From the NCBI GenBank assembly GCA_002682825.1, contig NOKP01000018.1:809783-873782 (forward strand): a stretch of DNA of 64,000 bases, read 5' to 3'. The DNA is from Neonectria sp. B-13 (lineage: Eukaryota > Ascomycota > Sordariomycetes > Hypocreales > Nectriaceae). The position numbers and the translations under genes were made by a program. Positions 45,522 through 56,700 of the stretch are shown one piece after another; position 1 is the stretch's first letter; each line of letters begins with the position of its first letter. The notes under the pieces were generated by a model that worked only from the letters and a program-made list of their open reading frames with translations, was not told where the DNA came from and ran no database searches.

Positions 45522-47321
45522 TTAAAGGCTCTCGTGCGCCTTCACCGGAGTCGCGCCCATGACGCTGATATCGTCGTCGTCGAACGACATGCCCCTCTCC
45601 CTTGGCTGATCATTCTTCGCAATACCCGCTGCGTCGAAGGACGGCATGTGACTTCCGTCCCTCAGCTCCCAGCTGCCGACTCGCTCGTGGTGGAAACCTT
45701 CCCTCGTCACAGCTACGTCTTTGTCGCCTGCGATCGTCTCGGGGCTCTTGAAACCGCCGGTGGGGTTGCTCGGCTCCTCTTCCTTGACAGATTTGCGCCT
45801 CAAACGGAGTCCCGCGAGGAAGAAAAGGGCCGCCGCGATGAATGCCAGGATGACGGCCATGATGACGGCTCCAACAACACCCGCAACGATGGGATCGAGG
45901 TGTCCCATTGTAAAGGAATCGTCATCGCCGACGGCGACGTAGGAGGAGGAGCACCACGGCGCGGGAGTAGACCCGCAGACATCGCACCACTCGTATGCCG
46001 TCTTTCCGAGCTTCTCCATCTCACTTGTGAAGTCCGAGTAAGGAACCGAGCTATTGGCATACTTCGAACCAAACAGCGGGTGGGCCTCAAAGTCCTCATC
46101 TGAGTTCGCGCTTGCACGGTAGTAGAATCGCACCAAAAGATCATTGTATGAGGGCTCATCATCCTGGTCGTCCTGGTTTTCGCTATAAAGCTCAAAGACA
46201 ATTGCGGCACCGGGCTCTGGGAGCTTAGAGAACGGGCCTTTCTCGATGCTGTCGCGGGTGAGTAGACCGGACAGGGAAATGAAGCTGAGGATCGGTTCAA
46301 AGGAGCCAAACATGAGCGTCAGTTTATCGCGGGCGCCGCTCCATTGGAGGTTGTAGGCCAACTGCCGCTGTACTCTGTTTGCCAGCGTGCGGCCGGCGAT
46401 TGAGTATAGAACCTCCTTGGTGTCGGATTCGGCAGAGTCATCTTCGTTGCCATAGGTGTTTTTGGTCCGCTCCATAGAGGTTGCGTAGGAACTCAGGATA
46501 GAGAGGACGCTGGTTCCGTTGGCAAGACCGTTGTAGACGGTCTCGTTGTGGATGTACATGTAGTTGACGTAGTCGTAGATCACGTAGGCATTCCAGAGGT
46601 TTGCATACTCGAGTTCAATAGTCCCTTCAAGTGGAGAAGTCGAAAAGAGGAGCTGGTAGAAGCTGTAGGTCGCGTTGTAGAACTCCTCCATTGTCTGATC
46701 CTGTGTCAGGTTGGTGCTCATCTCGCTCTCCCATGCAGAACACCTGAGATTTCCCTGAATGCTGAGTCTTGTTAGCCTAAGGAACAGTTGCAGGATTCGC
46801 GTAGCCTACGCAGTTGACATCGGGTCAAGGATGCCCAGGGTGCGGATATTCGGGTACTGGTATCCATTGAGAGGGTAATCGGTCAGGTTGTCGCCGCCTT
46901 CCGAATAATCGCGAGCCATGTCAATCCCGTCGGCGTTATTCTCAAAAGCATCAGACGAAGGCGGATATAAGCCTTGGAGAAACGCCATAGCACCGCCCGA
47001 GACGTACTGGTCAGTCTGGGAAGTCACATCGAGCACGGTGTTGTCAATCAAGTCGTTGTTCATATCCTGGATATACGCCGTCTCAATGTTGTCATAGTCA
47101 GAGTCGCTCACGTTGCCCAGGTATCGAGCGCGAAATGCGGTTCCCTGTCGCAACATCTGCTGGGCGCCTTCGGGCGTCAAGATGGTGTCAGTACTGACGA
47201 TGGGCGTCGTCTCGCCGTGGTTGATGAAGGCGATGACGGCCCAGACTTTCTCGCTGCTCGACTGCGCCCGGGCACCAGCGGCCAGGGCAAAGGCGAGGAA
47301 AAGCCGCTTGCACAATGCCAT
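45522..47321 (-). CDS. Membrane-anchored histidine-phosphatase-like protein, catalytic residues lost
   Basis: Two exons (47321-46810 and 46761-45522) give 583 residues. Residues 1-20 are a signal peptide (MALCKRLFLAFALAAGARAQ). The fold signature of branch-2 histidine acid phosphatases follows: VWAVIAFINHGETTP at about 26-40 and ILTPEGAQQMLRQGTAFRARYL. In active members the first motif is RHGxRTP; here it is N34-H-G-E-T-T-P. The C-terminal HD/HAE motif should lie near 322-327, where FGSFEP is read instead. Two or three of the usual catalytic Arg, His and Asp residues are therefore absent. A transmembrane helix at about 460-488 is followed by LRLRRK and a cytoplasmic tail of about 90 residues. 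The predicted topology is type I, with a glycosylated outer domain. Enzymatic activity is doubtful; a sensing or structural role is inference. Confidence 0.85.
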
Positions 47322-47785
47322 TGTAAAAGTCGGTGTCGTGATTTGGTTTGGGCGACTTAGACAGCTCAACTGCGGGGAGTGCGACTCGAGATATTGGCGG
47401 ACACAACAACCGCCGAGTTCGCGATGAGAGTGAAGAAGAGGGAGAGAGAGATTGCAGAGGCCCGCGAAGGGGACGGCTCGGTGTTAAACTCCCACCCAGA
47501 CTACCTGCAAGCCACTACACGACTGATCGTCATCCATTGAACGCAATCGCTACGGTCCAGCACCGGCACCTCCCGCCAAGGCTGGGCGTCTCACAGGTAT
47601 CGGGTACATGGCCACTCGGCGTCGCGGGTGTGTGAGACGCAGTCCTTGGAACCCATGGCGTGCCCTCGGTCAGCTTTGTCACGCTGATAGGCTTCGGAAT
47701 AGCTGCAAAGGCAGCCAGACCGGGCGATGCGGGGAAGCAGGTTGAAGCCGTGAAGTGATAGCGGCATGGCACGATAGAGCTGTGG

Positions 47786-47817
47786 TGGGCTGGGTGGGCT
47801 GGGTGGGCTGGGTGGGC
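47786..47817 (+). repeat. GGGCTGGGT tandem, strong G-quadruplex candidate
   Basis: Seven runs of three G are separated by one or two bases (T or CT). It lies about 465 bases upstream of the phosphatase-like gene, on the strand opposite its transcript. Confidence 0.7.
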
Positions 47818-49242
47818 ACCTTCTGGCAGCCAACGTGGGCTTCATCCAATCATGGGCCAAGGTGCTGCAAGTCTAATGCAGCCCGGTTGCGATAAAGGAT
47901 GGAGAGGTGGCCGGGAATGGTTGACTCCGCGAGAGGGTTGCGAGCCGGAGCGGCAGCTACTTACAGCCCAAAGGTAAAAGGACATCCCCGGAAGGGATGG
48001 CGTCTTTCTAGATTCACTGAGCAAGCGTCGGCGAGCACGAATAATTGGACCATCGAGACGGTGGAAGGGCGGTGCAACGATTGGGGTTTCCGGAAGTAGA
48101 GAACATGGCGCATGGCGTGGGTGCGGGGTCTTGGGGGGAGAGTTGATAGAGTGAGTGATGGCGAGCGATGGCATCAAGCAAGGTTCAGGCCGAATACGAC
48201 AAATCCTCTCTGTGTCTTTCTGTGGCTCTGTCTGTCTGTGTCTCTATGTCTCGTCTCTGTTCTCTGCGCGGTACAGGCTGTATCTGCAGCCGAGACATCA
48301 GCATCACGAGGCAGATAACGCAAGACCCCCGCCGTGTGTCCCCATCCACTCACAGCCGTCCACCGCTTGGTCCCTTAAGTGGTTGGTTTTGGCCTTCGTG
48401 CTGGTGGTGCTGGTGCTGGTGCCGGTGCTGATGTTGGTGCCATCAGCAGTGAAAGCTGACAGCCTTTGGACATGGGGGGTGAGGGGGAAGCGTGGAGTCA
48501 ATCACACCTCCAATGATGCAATGTTGAGCATTTCCGCAAAGGGAGGGTGGGAACTCGGCCGTCACACCTTGGTTGTCCGCGAACCTTCAACAGTGGTGGT
48601 GATGCCGATGCCCACGGTATTTGTTCTTCCGTCGGGTTTGTTTCGTCACTGCATGCTCCCACCATTCCCATCCGCTGCTACAAGGTTCGTGTTAGATCTT
48701 TATTTTGTTCTCGTTGACGTCATCTAGAAACATTGGCGGGGTGTTCGATACGGGCATGGACGTCTTGACAAGAAAGCCATAAAACCAGGCCTTGGCCGAC
48801 AGCAGATCAAGTCCTAGACTCGAAGCCGCCGCCGAACCGTTTTACCTAGCGCCAGTCCATGGCATTAAGCGTTGCAACTTATGGTAAAGGTAAGTTGCCA
48901 ATCTGATAGTGGCAGGACATCATGTCTAACACCAGAACTCCTCCCGCTCTTCTCCAGGGTAGGCCGATTCTGAAATTCCGACGACCAACCCAGTCACACA
49001 AACAGTCGATGAACACACTTGCCAGACAGACCTGCAGCATGTTCCTATGTCGAGGCATCTAGGTAATCTCACATCGGGTTCCTCGTATCTCCCTTTCTCT
49101 CGCCAATAAACACCTGGGTCAGGGAATCGGTGCCCTATGTTAGCGTGCGTGGTTCAGAGTGAATATATGCCGCATTAAAATCTACCAACACCATCCCACA
49201 ACGGGTACAACCAATCATGGGAAGTGGATCACCACTTCAATA

Positions 49243-49314
49243 GGTTCCATGGTCTAACGGTTATGACTGCGGATTCTGATTCCGCCAGCGAGGGTTCGAC
49301 TCCCCCTGGAACCT
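49243..49314 (+). tRNA. tRNA-Gln (anticodon CUG)
   Basis: A full cloverleaf can be drawn. The acceptor stem GGTTCCA pairs with TGGAACC at 49307-49313. The anticodon stem GCGGA pairs with TCCGC around the loop TTCTGAT, giving anticodon CTG, which reads CAG. The T-arm has TTCGACT in its loop; its stem carries one A-C mismatch. There is no intron. A T-rich run (TTTCTTTTT) directly follows, as expected for RNA polymerase III termination. The likely internal A box spans the D-arm (TGGTCTAACGG) and the B box is GGGTTCGACTC. Confidence 0.95.
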
Positions 49315-51371
49315 TTCTTTTTGTCCCTGCCAGCACCTGGTTCCTAGGAACTGACGGACCGGTCTTGCCGGTTCTGTAGACTGCTTGAAACCGAGAAAGT
49401 GCACAGCCTGATGAGCTCGATTTTTGGCCGTAGAGGGGGCTTGCGTCATTAGCTGCTTGCTTGCCTGTTGATTAGACGACCTGCACTCGTTTGTTCGAAT
49501 GAACAAATCCTAGAGGTCTGGCATCTGGTTTGATTCGGTATCAACTCTGTACCGCATCTCGTGCACCACCAAGCCGCCTTGCGGCCCTTCCTTTGTTCTT
49601 TGGCGTCGACGAGCACAACACGAGCACTGCCTGGCTTGGCCTATCATAGCACTTAGAGTTGGTATCCGACTTAGTCTCCTACCGTTGTGTAAACAATGTC
49701 TAGTGGATGCTACTCGGTGATGCCTTAGACGTCTGGAACTAGCTAGCTATAATGTTTCTGTCCGTGTGTGCATGTCCAGACGTTCTTGTATGAGTTATTC
49801 GCATAACAACCAACCCAGGGTCAGCATCGCTCTGATACACCGCGCGAGTAAGGGTAGTAATTCAGAACACCTACGATATTTAACTACAGGACTTATCAGA
49901 CGACAGCAACATTTTAAACACGTTTGCACGTACTTGACGGTGTTGTAGAGATTGTCGTCTCATCAAACTAAACCCAATCTACGGTCGATTCGAAACAGTG
50001 GGTAATACTTCAAGAACCACTGTTTCTCATTGAGGCTGTGGATTACTTGGCCACCTGCAGCAATAGAAATCTCCGACTTGCTTCGCCGAGTTGTGTTCAG
50101 TCGCCGCGACATGCGATCTGAATCATACTACCACCCGAGGCAGTCATAGATAAGTAGATAGATGGACCGACACACGGGTATGTGATCAATTCAGACCTCA
50201 GCATGAGACTCCCAACAAGAGACAAAGTGAATGTGAACTGCCATGGCTCAGTACTGACCAGAAGGCACACGCGCACGAGGTAAACTCGAGGGAGCAACCC
50301 GCATTAAAGGCCAGTTCGGTGTCTTTAGGGGTTAGGACGGAGGCTTGCATCAAGCAAGTGACGGATGGGATGGAGTTGAAGGCGGGATAGGAAATAGAAT
50401 GTGCCGAGACGCAAGGAGACCGGGGCTTGTCCAGCAGTGGACGATCTCCGATGAACCCCGATGAGCCTCGGCTTGGTTTGGAAGGACAAAATCTTATCAA
50501 TCTGATCAACATGCATCATTGATTCAGGGGCAGGGTCTGGACTTTGGAGAGCCCAGGATCCTGTCACCTTGTGTTAGTGCACGGAGTAACTCTGCCTCAG
50601 GCAACTCAGAGCTACAAGCAAGAATGGAAATTCCCCGAAACGACTTGGTACCCTGGTTCTACAATGGATTTGAGGCTCTTACATGGTATGCATCCACATG
50701 AGAAGAATCGATTTAATTATCGATAGATCGGCTTGTTCTGGAACAATTGTCCAGCCATCTTTGCCCTTGACTGACTGCATTGCATTGTGCGTAGTAGACT
50801 AACAGCACCTGGGAAGGCCAAGTCTCAGTGTCGCCCTTCCCAGATCTCCCTCAAATTCAATGCTCCGCCCACACTCGCCCGAACTTCCCACCCCCTGCTT
50901 GCGTATCAGTGGAACCCCCCGAAAATCGAACCACTGGTTTCCCCTCTGGCCGTCTGTAGCGGCGCACTGGGGGTGCCCTGTAGCCCAGTTTTTTCCGGTT
51001 TGCAGGCTCGTAAGCCACTGTAATCTCAAGGTATCCAGCAGGTATCTTTATGCGGGCGGAACACGCAGCAGATACCGCCTTGAAAACCTGTCAGTGAAGT
51101 CGCCCCTAACAATTTTCTCCGCATCACCTGCCTTTCGTCTGTTCGTACTCTTCTTGCCGACGACACACCCAACACTTGTGCTTCAACTACACCACACGCT
51201 TACAAGTCGTCGCCTTGTTCAATCTCGTTGACGCAACGCTGCCCGAAGCGCTCCCCGGCCTCTCCGCACCCAAGCGCTACTTCTCTATCGTCCGCTGCGG
51301 CTATCCGCGCCTTCCAGCCGACAATTCCTCTCTCAATGGCCCTGTCGCAAACAGCGACGTGATCGCCAATT

Positions 51372-54300
51372 ATGACGACGTCGACCGACGCCGCCGGTCC
51401 TGCGGTCGCTCCAGCGCCTCCCGCCGACGACTCCATCGCAGCGCTCTGCCACGATCCGATCGACGGCGCAAAGCACCAGGCCAAGCTCCCGGCGCAGAGC
51501 CAGGCGCAGACCGGCTTCCTTCATTCGCCCCCCGACACGAATAATACGGCCAAGTCGGATGCCTCCGATTCCGAGCTGAGCGAACTCGACGAGGAACCCA
51601 TCTTGAGCGATGCGCCTATGCCCGCGCCGGCCAGCGACGACGGCCAAGATGACATTGGGGAGGTTCTGCCTGATCATTGGTCTGGCACTGTCCCTGTCTT
51701 CAAACCGACCATGCACCAATTCAAAGACTTCAAGCGCTTCGTACGTTCACCCCCCGCAGTCACCAACTTTTTGTACTGACCCATGGAATCGCAGATGGAG
51801 GCTGTCGATAGCTATGGCATGAAATCCGGCATCATCAAGATTGTTCCTCCCGAAGAGTGGAAGGAATCGCTTCCCAAACTCGATCAACTCATCAAGCAGG
51901 TCAAAGTTCGAGAACCGATCAAACAAGACATCATGGGCTCTAGCGGCACTTACCGACAAGTCAACATCCTCCATGGTCGATCTTACAACCTTCCTCAATG
52001 GCGCCAACTATGCGAACAGAGCGAACACCAGCCCCCTGCCCGCCGTGGCGAACGAAGAGCCAATGCCGACAAAGCCCGACCTACACGAGCTCGGGCTGCC
52101 GCGGCCAAGCCTTCGAGCCAGGCCACTCCGAAGAAGCGAGGACGAGGCCGCCCGGCCAGGGGCAAGCAGGGAGCCAAAGGAAAACTCATCAAGGAGGAGC
52201 AAGAGGGAGAAGGAGGGGAAGACCGACCAATGACACCAGTCTCGCCTAAGCATGATGCAGAGGAGAAGGACGAAGTGGTTGAATCCGTCGAGAAAGATCC
52301 AGGCGAGGCCGTCGACGAAACAGATTGCGCGCCTACGGTCGGCAGAATGGGCATCTCCAGACAAGCGAAGCCTAAGACTCAATCTATTTCAGCACGTCGT
52401 AAATACAGTCGTCGCGAGGGATCTGCAATGATCGACGAGGCTGCATTTAAGGACTGGGACTACCGCATGGATATTTCGGAATATACGCCAGAGCGTTGCG
52501 AGGAGCTCGAGAGGGCGTACTGGAAGACTCTGACTTATGCGCCTCCCCTGTACGGTGCCGACTTGATGGGAAGTCTCTTTGGCGAGGAGACAGAGACCTG
52601 GAACTTAAACAAGTTGCCGAATCTCTTGGATGTGCTTGGCACTAAGGTACCGGGTGTCAACACAGCATACCTCTACCTGGGAATGTGGAAGGCCACTTTT
52701 GCCTGGCATCTTGAAGATGTGGACCTGTACAGCATCAACTACTTGCACTTTGGCGCCCCGAAGCAATGGTATAGCATCTCTCAAGCTGACGCTCGTCGCT
52801 TCGAAGCTGCCATGAAGAGCATCTGGCCCCAAGATGCCAAAGCCTGCGACCAATTCCTCCGGCACAAGGCATTTTTGATATCGCCTCAGCATCTGCTTCA
52901 ACACTACGGCATCAAGGTCAACAAATGTGTGTCGTATCCTGGAGAGTTCGTTGTCACATATCCCTACGGTTACCACTCCGGTTACAACCTGGGATACAAC
53001 TGTGCTGAGGCCGTCAATTTTGCCTTGGATTCATGGCTGGATATGGGAAAGATTGCCAAGAAGTGCGAGTGCGCCCAGGCCCAGGACAGCGTGTGGGTCA
53101 ATGTCTATGAGATTGAGCGCAAGCTACGAGGTGAGGAGACGGAATACGAAGAGACCGAGGACGAGGATGAAGACGACGAACTCTCCGGACTACCAACTCC
53201 TCCGGCCAGCCATGGTGTAAAGTTCAAGGAGGAAAATCGTAAGCGCAAACGTGGCCCTGGTGAGAAGGGTGGCAAGGTGAGAGTCAAGAAGATCAAGCTT
53301 CGTATCAAGACCAAGGCTGAGCCACCTTGCTGCTTGTGCCCCAACGACTATCCGTCAGCGGAATTCTTGCCTACGGATGACGGACGAAAAGCTCACCGAT
53401 TATGTGCACTCTATCTTCCCGAGACATACATTGACACAGTTGATGGGAAAGAAGTGGTCTCGAATGTGGCGCACATCCACAAGGACCGTCTAGATCTCAA
53501 GTGCCTGTACTGTCGCTCGAAGCGTGGAGCCTGTTTCCAGTGCTCGCAGAAGAAATGTGCGAGGGCGTATCATGCGACGTGCGCAGCCGCGGCGGGTGTG
53601 TTCGTTGAGGAGCAAGAAGTCCCAATCTTTGATGAAGATGGCAAAGAATACAAGGAACAGGCGTTCGAATTCAGCTGCCGATTTCATCGCACCAAGCGGG
53701 ACAAGAAGCTTGACGGGGATGCTTTGGAAGCGGACCCACGGATCCGGGCAGCTGCCAGCTGTCTGAAGACGGGTGAAATCTGCCAGCTGCAATATCTCAA
53801 GGGTGAAATATTTGCCGGCTGCGTGGTTGAAAACCGAGCCGACGAACAAACACTTCTCCTAGACATCATACCAAACGGGTACGCCACATTCACCACACCC
53901 CTGCAACTAAAGCTAACTGCGAGTAGTGACCGGTTAGAAGTCGAGTGGAAATGGTTGTTGATACCTCATCCTGCAGACTATCACCTCACCAAGGCATCCG
54001 CAAACGCCATCCCCATGCCAACCTCACGCAAAGCCAAGGACAAGCTGAAGGCCAACCGGCAGGTGGATGACAAGCCGAGAAAGGATGACCCCTTCGCGGA
54101 AGGCTTCACCTGGTCGGAATTCCACCTCCAGGATGTGAGCAACCAGAATCAAGTCAAGGCCGACCTCTTCAAGCCAGACCAGATTTGGTATTACCTGGGA
54201 AAGACATCAACGGAAGCTCGCGCGCAGTACACAGAGGATGTGTCCCAACCGCGTCACAACCCGAAGAGTAATTACCTTGACACAATTCCGAAACCGCCGA

Positions 54301-56010
54301 AGCCACCAAAGGCACTCCCAGCAGCACCCGTTCAGCAACGTCCAGTGTACGCACCCGTGGGATCTTATGGAAACCCGTATGCTGCCGTGGGTGCCATGCC
54401 CACAGCCTCAGCTTCGGCTCGCCTTGCGAAGCCATACGTCTACAAGCCAAGGAAGCCGGTTGACCCCAAGGCTGCTGGTATGGGCATGTTTACAGCACAG
54501 CAATTTGCGCCAACCACCACCACCCCCCCAACTGCTCAACTCACGACAACGGTCCCCTCGGCTGGTAACCTTACGCGTCCTGCGTACCCGCAATCGTTTA
54601 TGCCACTTCAGGCATATCAAAACGCGAACCTGTATTCGGCACAGAGATTTGAGGTCAAACCCACGCAAACATACATGCCTCTTACGAACGCGTTCCCTTT
54701 GCCTCCCGCTTCTGCCACGGCAGGGCGGCCTACGCAGCACCAATGGCCACCACAAGTGACTGTACCCAGGCCAGTTGCGCAACAGGCTGCTCACCGCGTT
54801 CCTCCTATGGCGCAGCAGCAAGCAGTGCAAGTGCAAGCTCAACCACAGGTCAAAGCCTCATGGCAGGTTCACCCGTCCATCTACCACAAATACCAGTATT
54901 TCATGGTGAACCACAACAGGTAAGTTGATGAAACACACAATACACCGATGCCATACTAATCTACGAAGGGACTCGACCAAATACCGAACGCCTTACTCTC
55001 CCTGGGGCGGCTTCACCAACGGATATGAGGGTAATCTGAGAGCACATCTTATGTCCAACCAGAATAACTTGCTTCGGGGATCTGTCCTGGGAACAGGAGC
55101 ATACCCTCAGTCAAACAACAGTGCGAGACCTCAGGTGACGCCCAACCGAAACCTCGGCCCGGTGTCTGGTGGTCAGCGTCAACACCCAGCCCCCTCACAT
55201 GTGTCCCCCTACGGGACAAATCCATTCACGCAAGGTGCGCGGGCTGGATCATCATTGACACAGCCGCCGGTGTCGGGAGCTCCTCACCACCAGGCTCGAC
55301 CGGCTATAAAAGCTCAGTATCTTGCGCCAGTGCAGACCTCGCAACAGCCTAGCCGTCAAGAAGTTGTTCAGCCAACGCCCCAGCACAACAAGCCAAAGCC
55401 AACACCCGCGTCGGTTCAAAAGTCTTTCAAGGTTGGAGCTCTCACGTCTCCTCAACCATGCCCCGTGTCGACTAATCAACGATGCCAGGTTCCGCCCAAA
55501 GAATCACCAGTGCCCTTGCCGGCTAACTTCCTGGCCGCCATGACTTCGACACCAAGCAACCTTGCTACGCAAGCCTCTGAACACACTAGCCCACCTGATT
55601 CACAGTCGGTCCAGGTGTCGCCGACAGCATCGTCTCCGACAAAATTAGTGCCTGGAGGCTCAACCAAGGTCTCGACAACACCTGTACCGATACCTCAGCT
55701 GCCAGGCATGACATCGCAATCTGGAGCAATGCAGAATATTGTAGTTCCAGCTCAGAAAGACCTCGCGACATCTCACACACCAGCGGTAGCCACGCCGGTG
55801 TTGGGTTCTGAACCTGGCGAGGTTTCTTCAACAATGCAGTTTGTCCAACAGCAGGGCCCTTCTGAGGCAAAGAGCCAACAATCAAATACTCCAACTTCGG
55901 ACACGACACCATTCCAGCCCGAGGACTTCCCGGATGTGCCCGGATCTGAATCTATGGAGTTTGTTGAAAGGCTGATGCAGAACCTCCGAAACGCATCGCA
56001 ACGAGACTAG
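51372..56010 (+). CDS. JmjN/JmjC/ePHD histone demethylase, KDM4 type
   Basis: Three exons (51372-51740, 51795-54919, 54969-56010) give 1511 residues. JmjN is split by intron 1: PVFKPTMHQFKDFKRF joins MEAVDSYGMKSGIIKIVPP. A basic AT-hook-like stretch (KKRGRGRPARGK) follows near 240. JmjC begins at about 370 and keeps the Fe(II) ligands His428 and Glu430 (WHLED) and His517 (YHSGYNLGYN). An extended PHD is at about 633-750, with CCLCPNDYPS, HRLCALYLPE, CLYCRSKRGACFQCS and YHATCA. The C-terminal 600 residues are Pro/Gln/Ser-rich and disordered. The family demethylates trimethyl H3K9 and H3K36 in the nucleus using 2-oxoglutarate and oxygen; catalytic residues look intact. Compare KdmA of Aspergillus and yeast Rph1. 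A double Tudor domain, present in animal KDM4A-C, is not seen. Confidence 0.94.
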
Positions 56011-56700
56011 CTGGAGGAGACGGGTGCCAGCATAGCACTACTTCCATGGCGTATTTTCACATAGGAAGCTGTGCAGTGAGATTACTCACTGCCAAATACC
56101 TGCTTAAGTACACGCATCGCTAAGCAGGATGTATAAACGAGATGCTGTTTCTGAGATGGCGTTCAGGGGGCTTCGGGGGATCCTTTGCTGCAGCATTTCC
56201 ACCTGCATAGTCAGAATGAGGAAGAGGGAACACGAACGACGGATAATGCAAAGAAAGGCGTCATCATACTCGATCGAGCTTTGGAACCGGGACCGGCGTA
56301 TCCTGTGTATGATAGTTTGGTACATGCTTGCGTGGAAGTCGAGCTTTTGGAAGCACGAGTGAACCAGTAATGTGGTCGAATGAAAGTACTTTATGATCAA
56401 ATGAATTGCAGACGTGAACTGGTACTTGCATGGCATCTTTTAGTAATCGCTTTGGGGAGAGATGAACAATGCTGTTCATGAGGACGGGGAGATGTCACTG
56501 CAACTCGGACTTGATTCTTGGTCTCTATTTACCAAAGCGGCCTTATGCTTTGAACCACCAACTCCCCTGACACTCATGCAATTTCTTCGAACGGAACTTG
56601 CTGCCCTCAATATTGACACGTTTCTGTCGGTAGTAGCTCCTCTGTTTGACAAAAAGAACACTTAACTCCTGGCACTCATGCGACTGCTTTGTCTTTTGAA
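56011..56700. other. Convergent intergenic region, demethylase / F-box gene
   Basis: These 690 bases between two stop codons hold the 3' UTRs. Short frames near 56104-56660 look non-coding. No RNA gene was recognised. Confidence 0.5.

Larger units (their letters stand above)
47322..51371. other. Gene-poor intergenic region, 4 kb, around a tRNA
   Basis: This separates divergent protein genes (47321 minus, 51372 plus). Apart from the tRNA-Gln at 49243 I see no gene. Features: a G-rich tandem at 47786-47817, a CTGGTG-type imperfect repeat at about 48398-48444, and a C-rich leader before the demethylase gene from about 50850. The open frame at 48155-48727 is a translation of simple sequence. Confidence 0.5.

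Noticed and set aside
48155..48727. Plus-strand frame of 190 residues with a hydrophobic stretch
   Set aside because: The hydrophobic part is the translation of a CTGGTG simple repeat, and composition is not coding-like.
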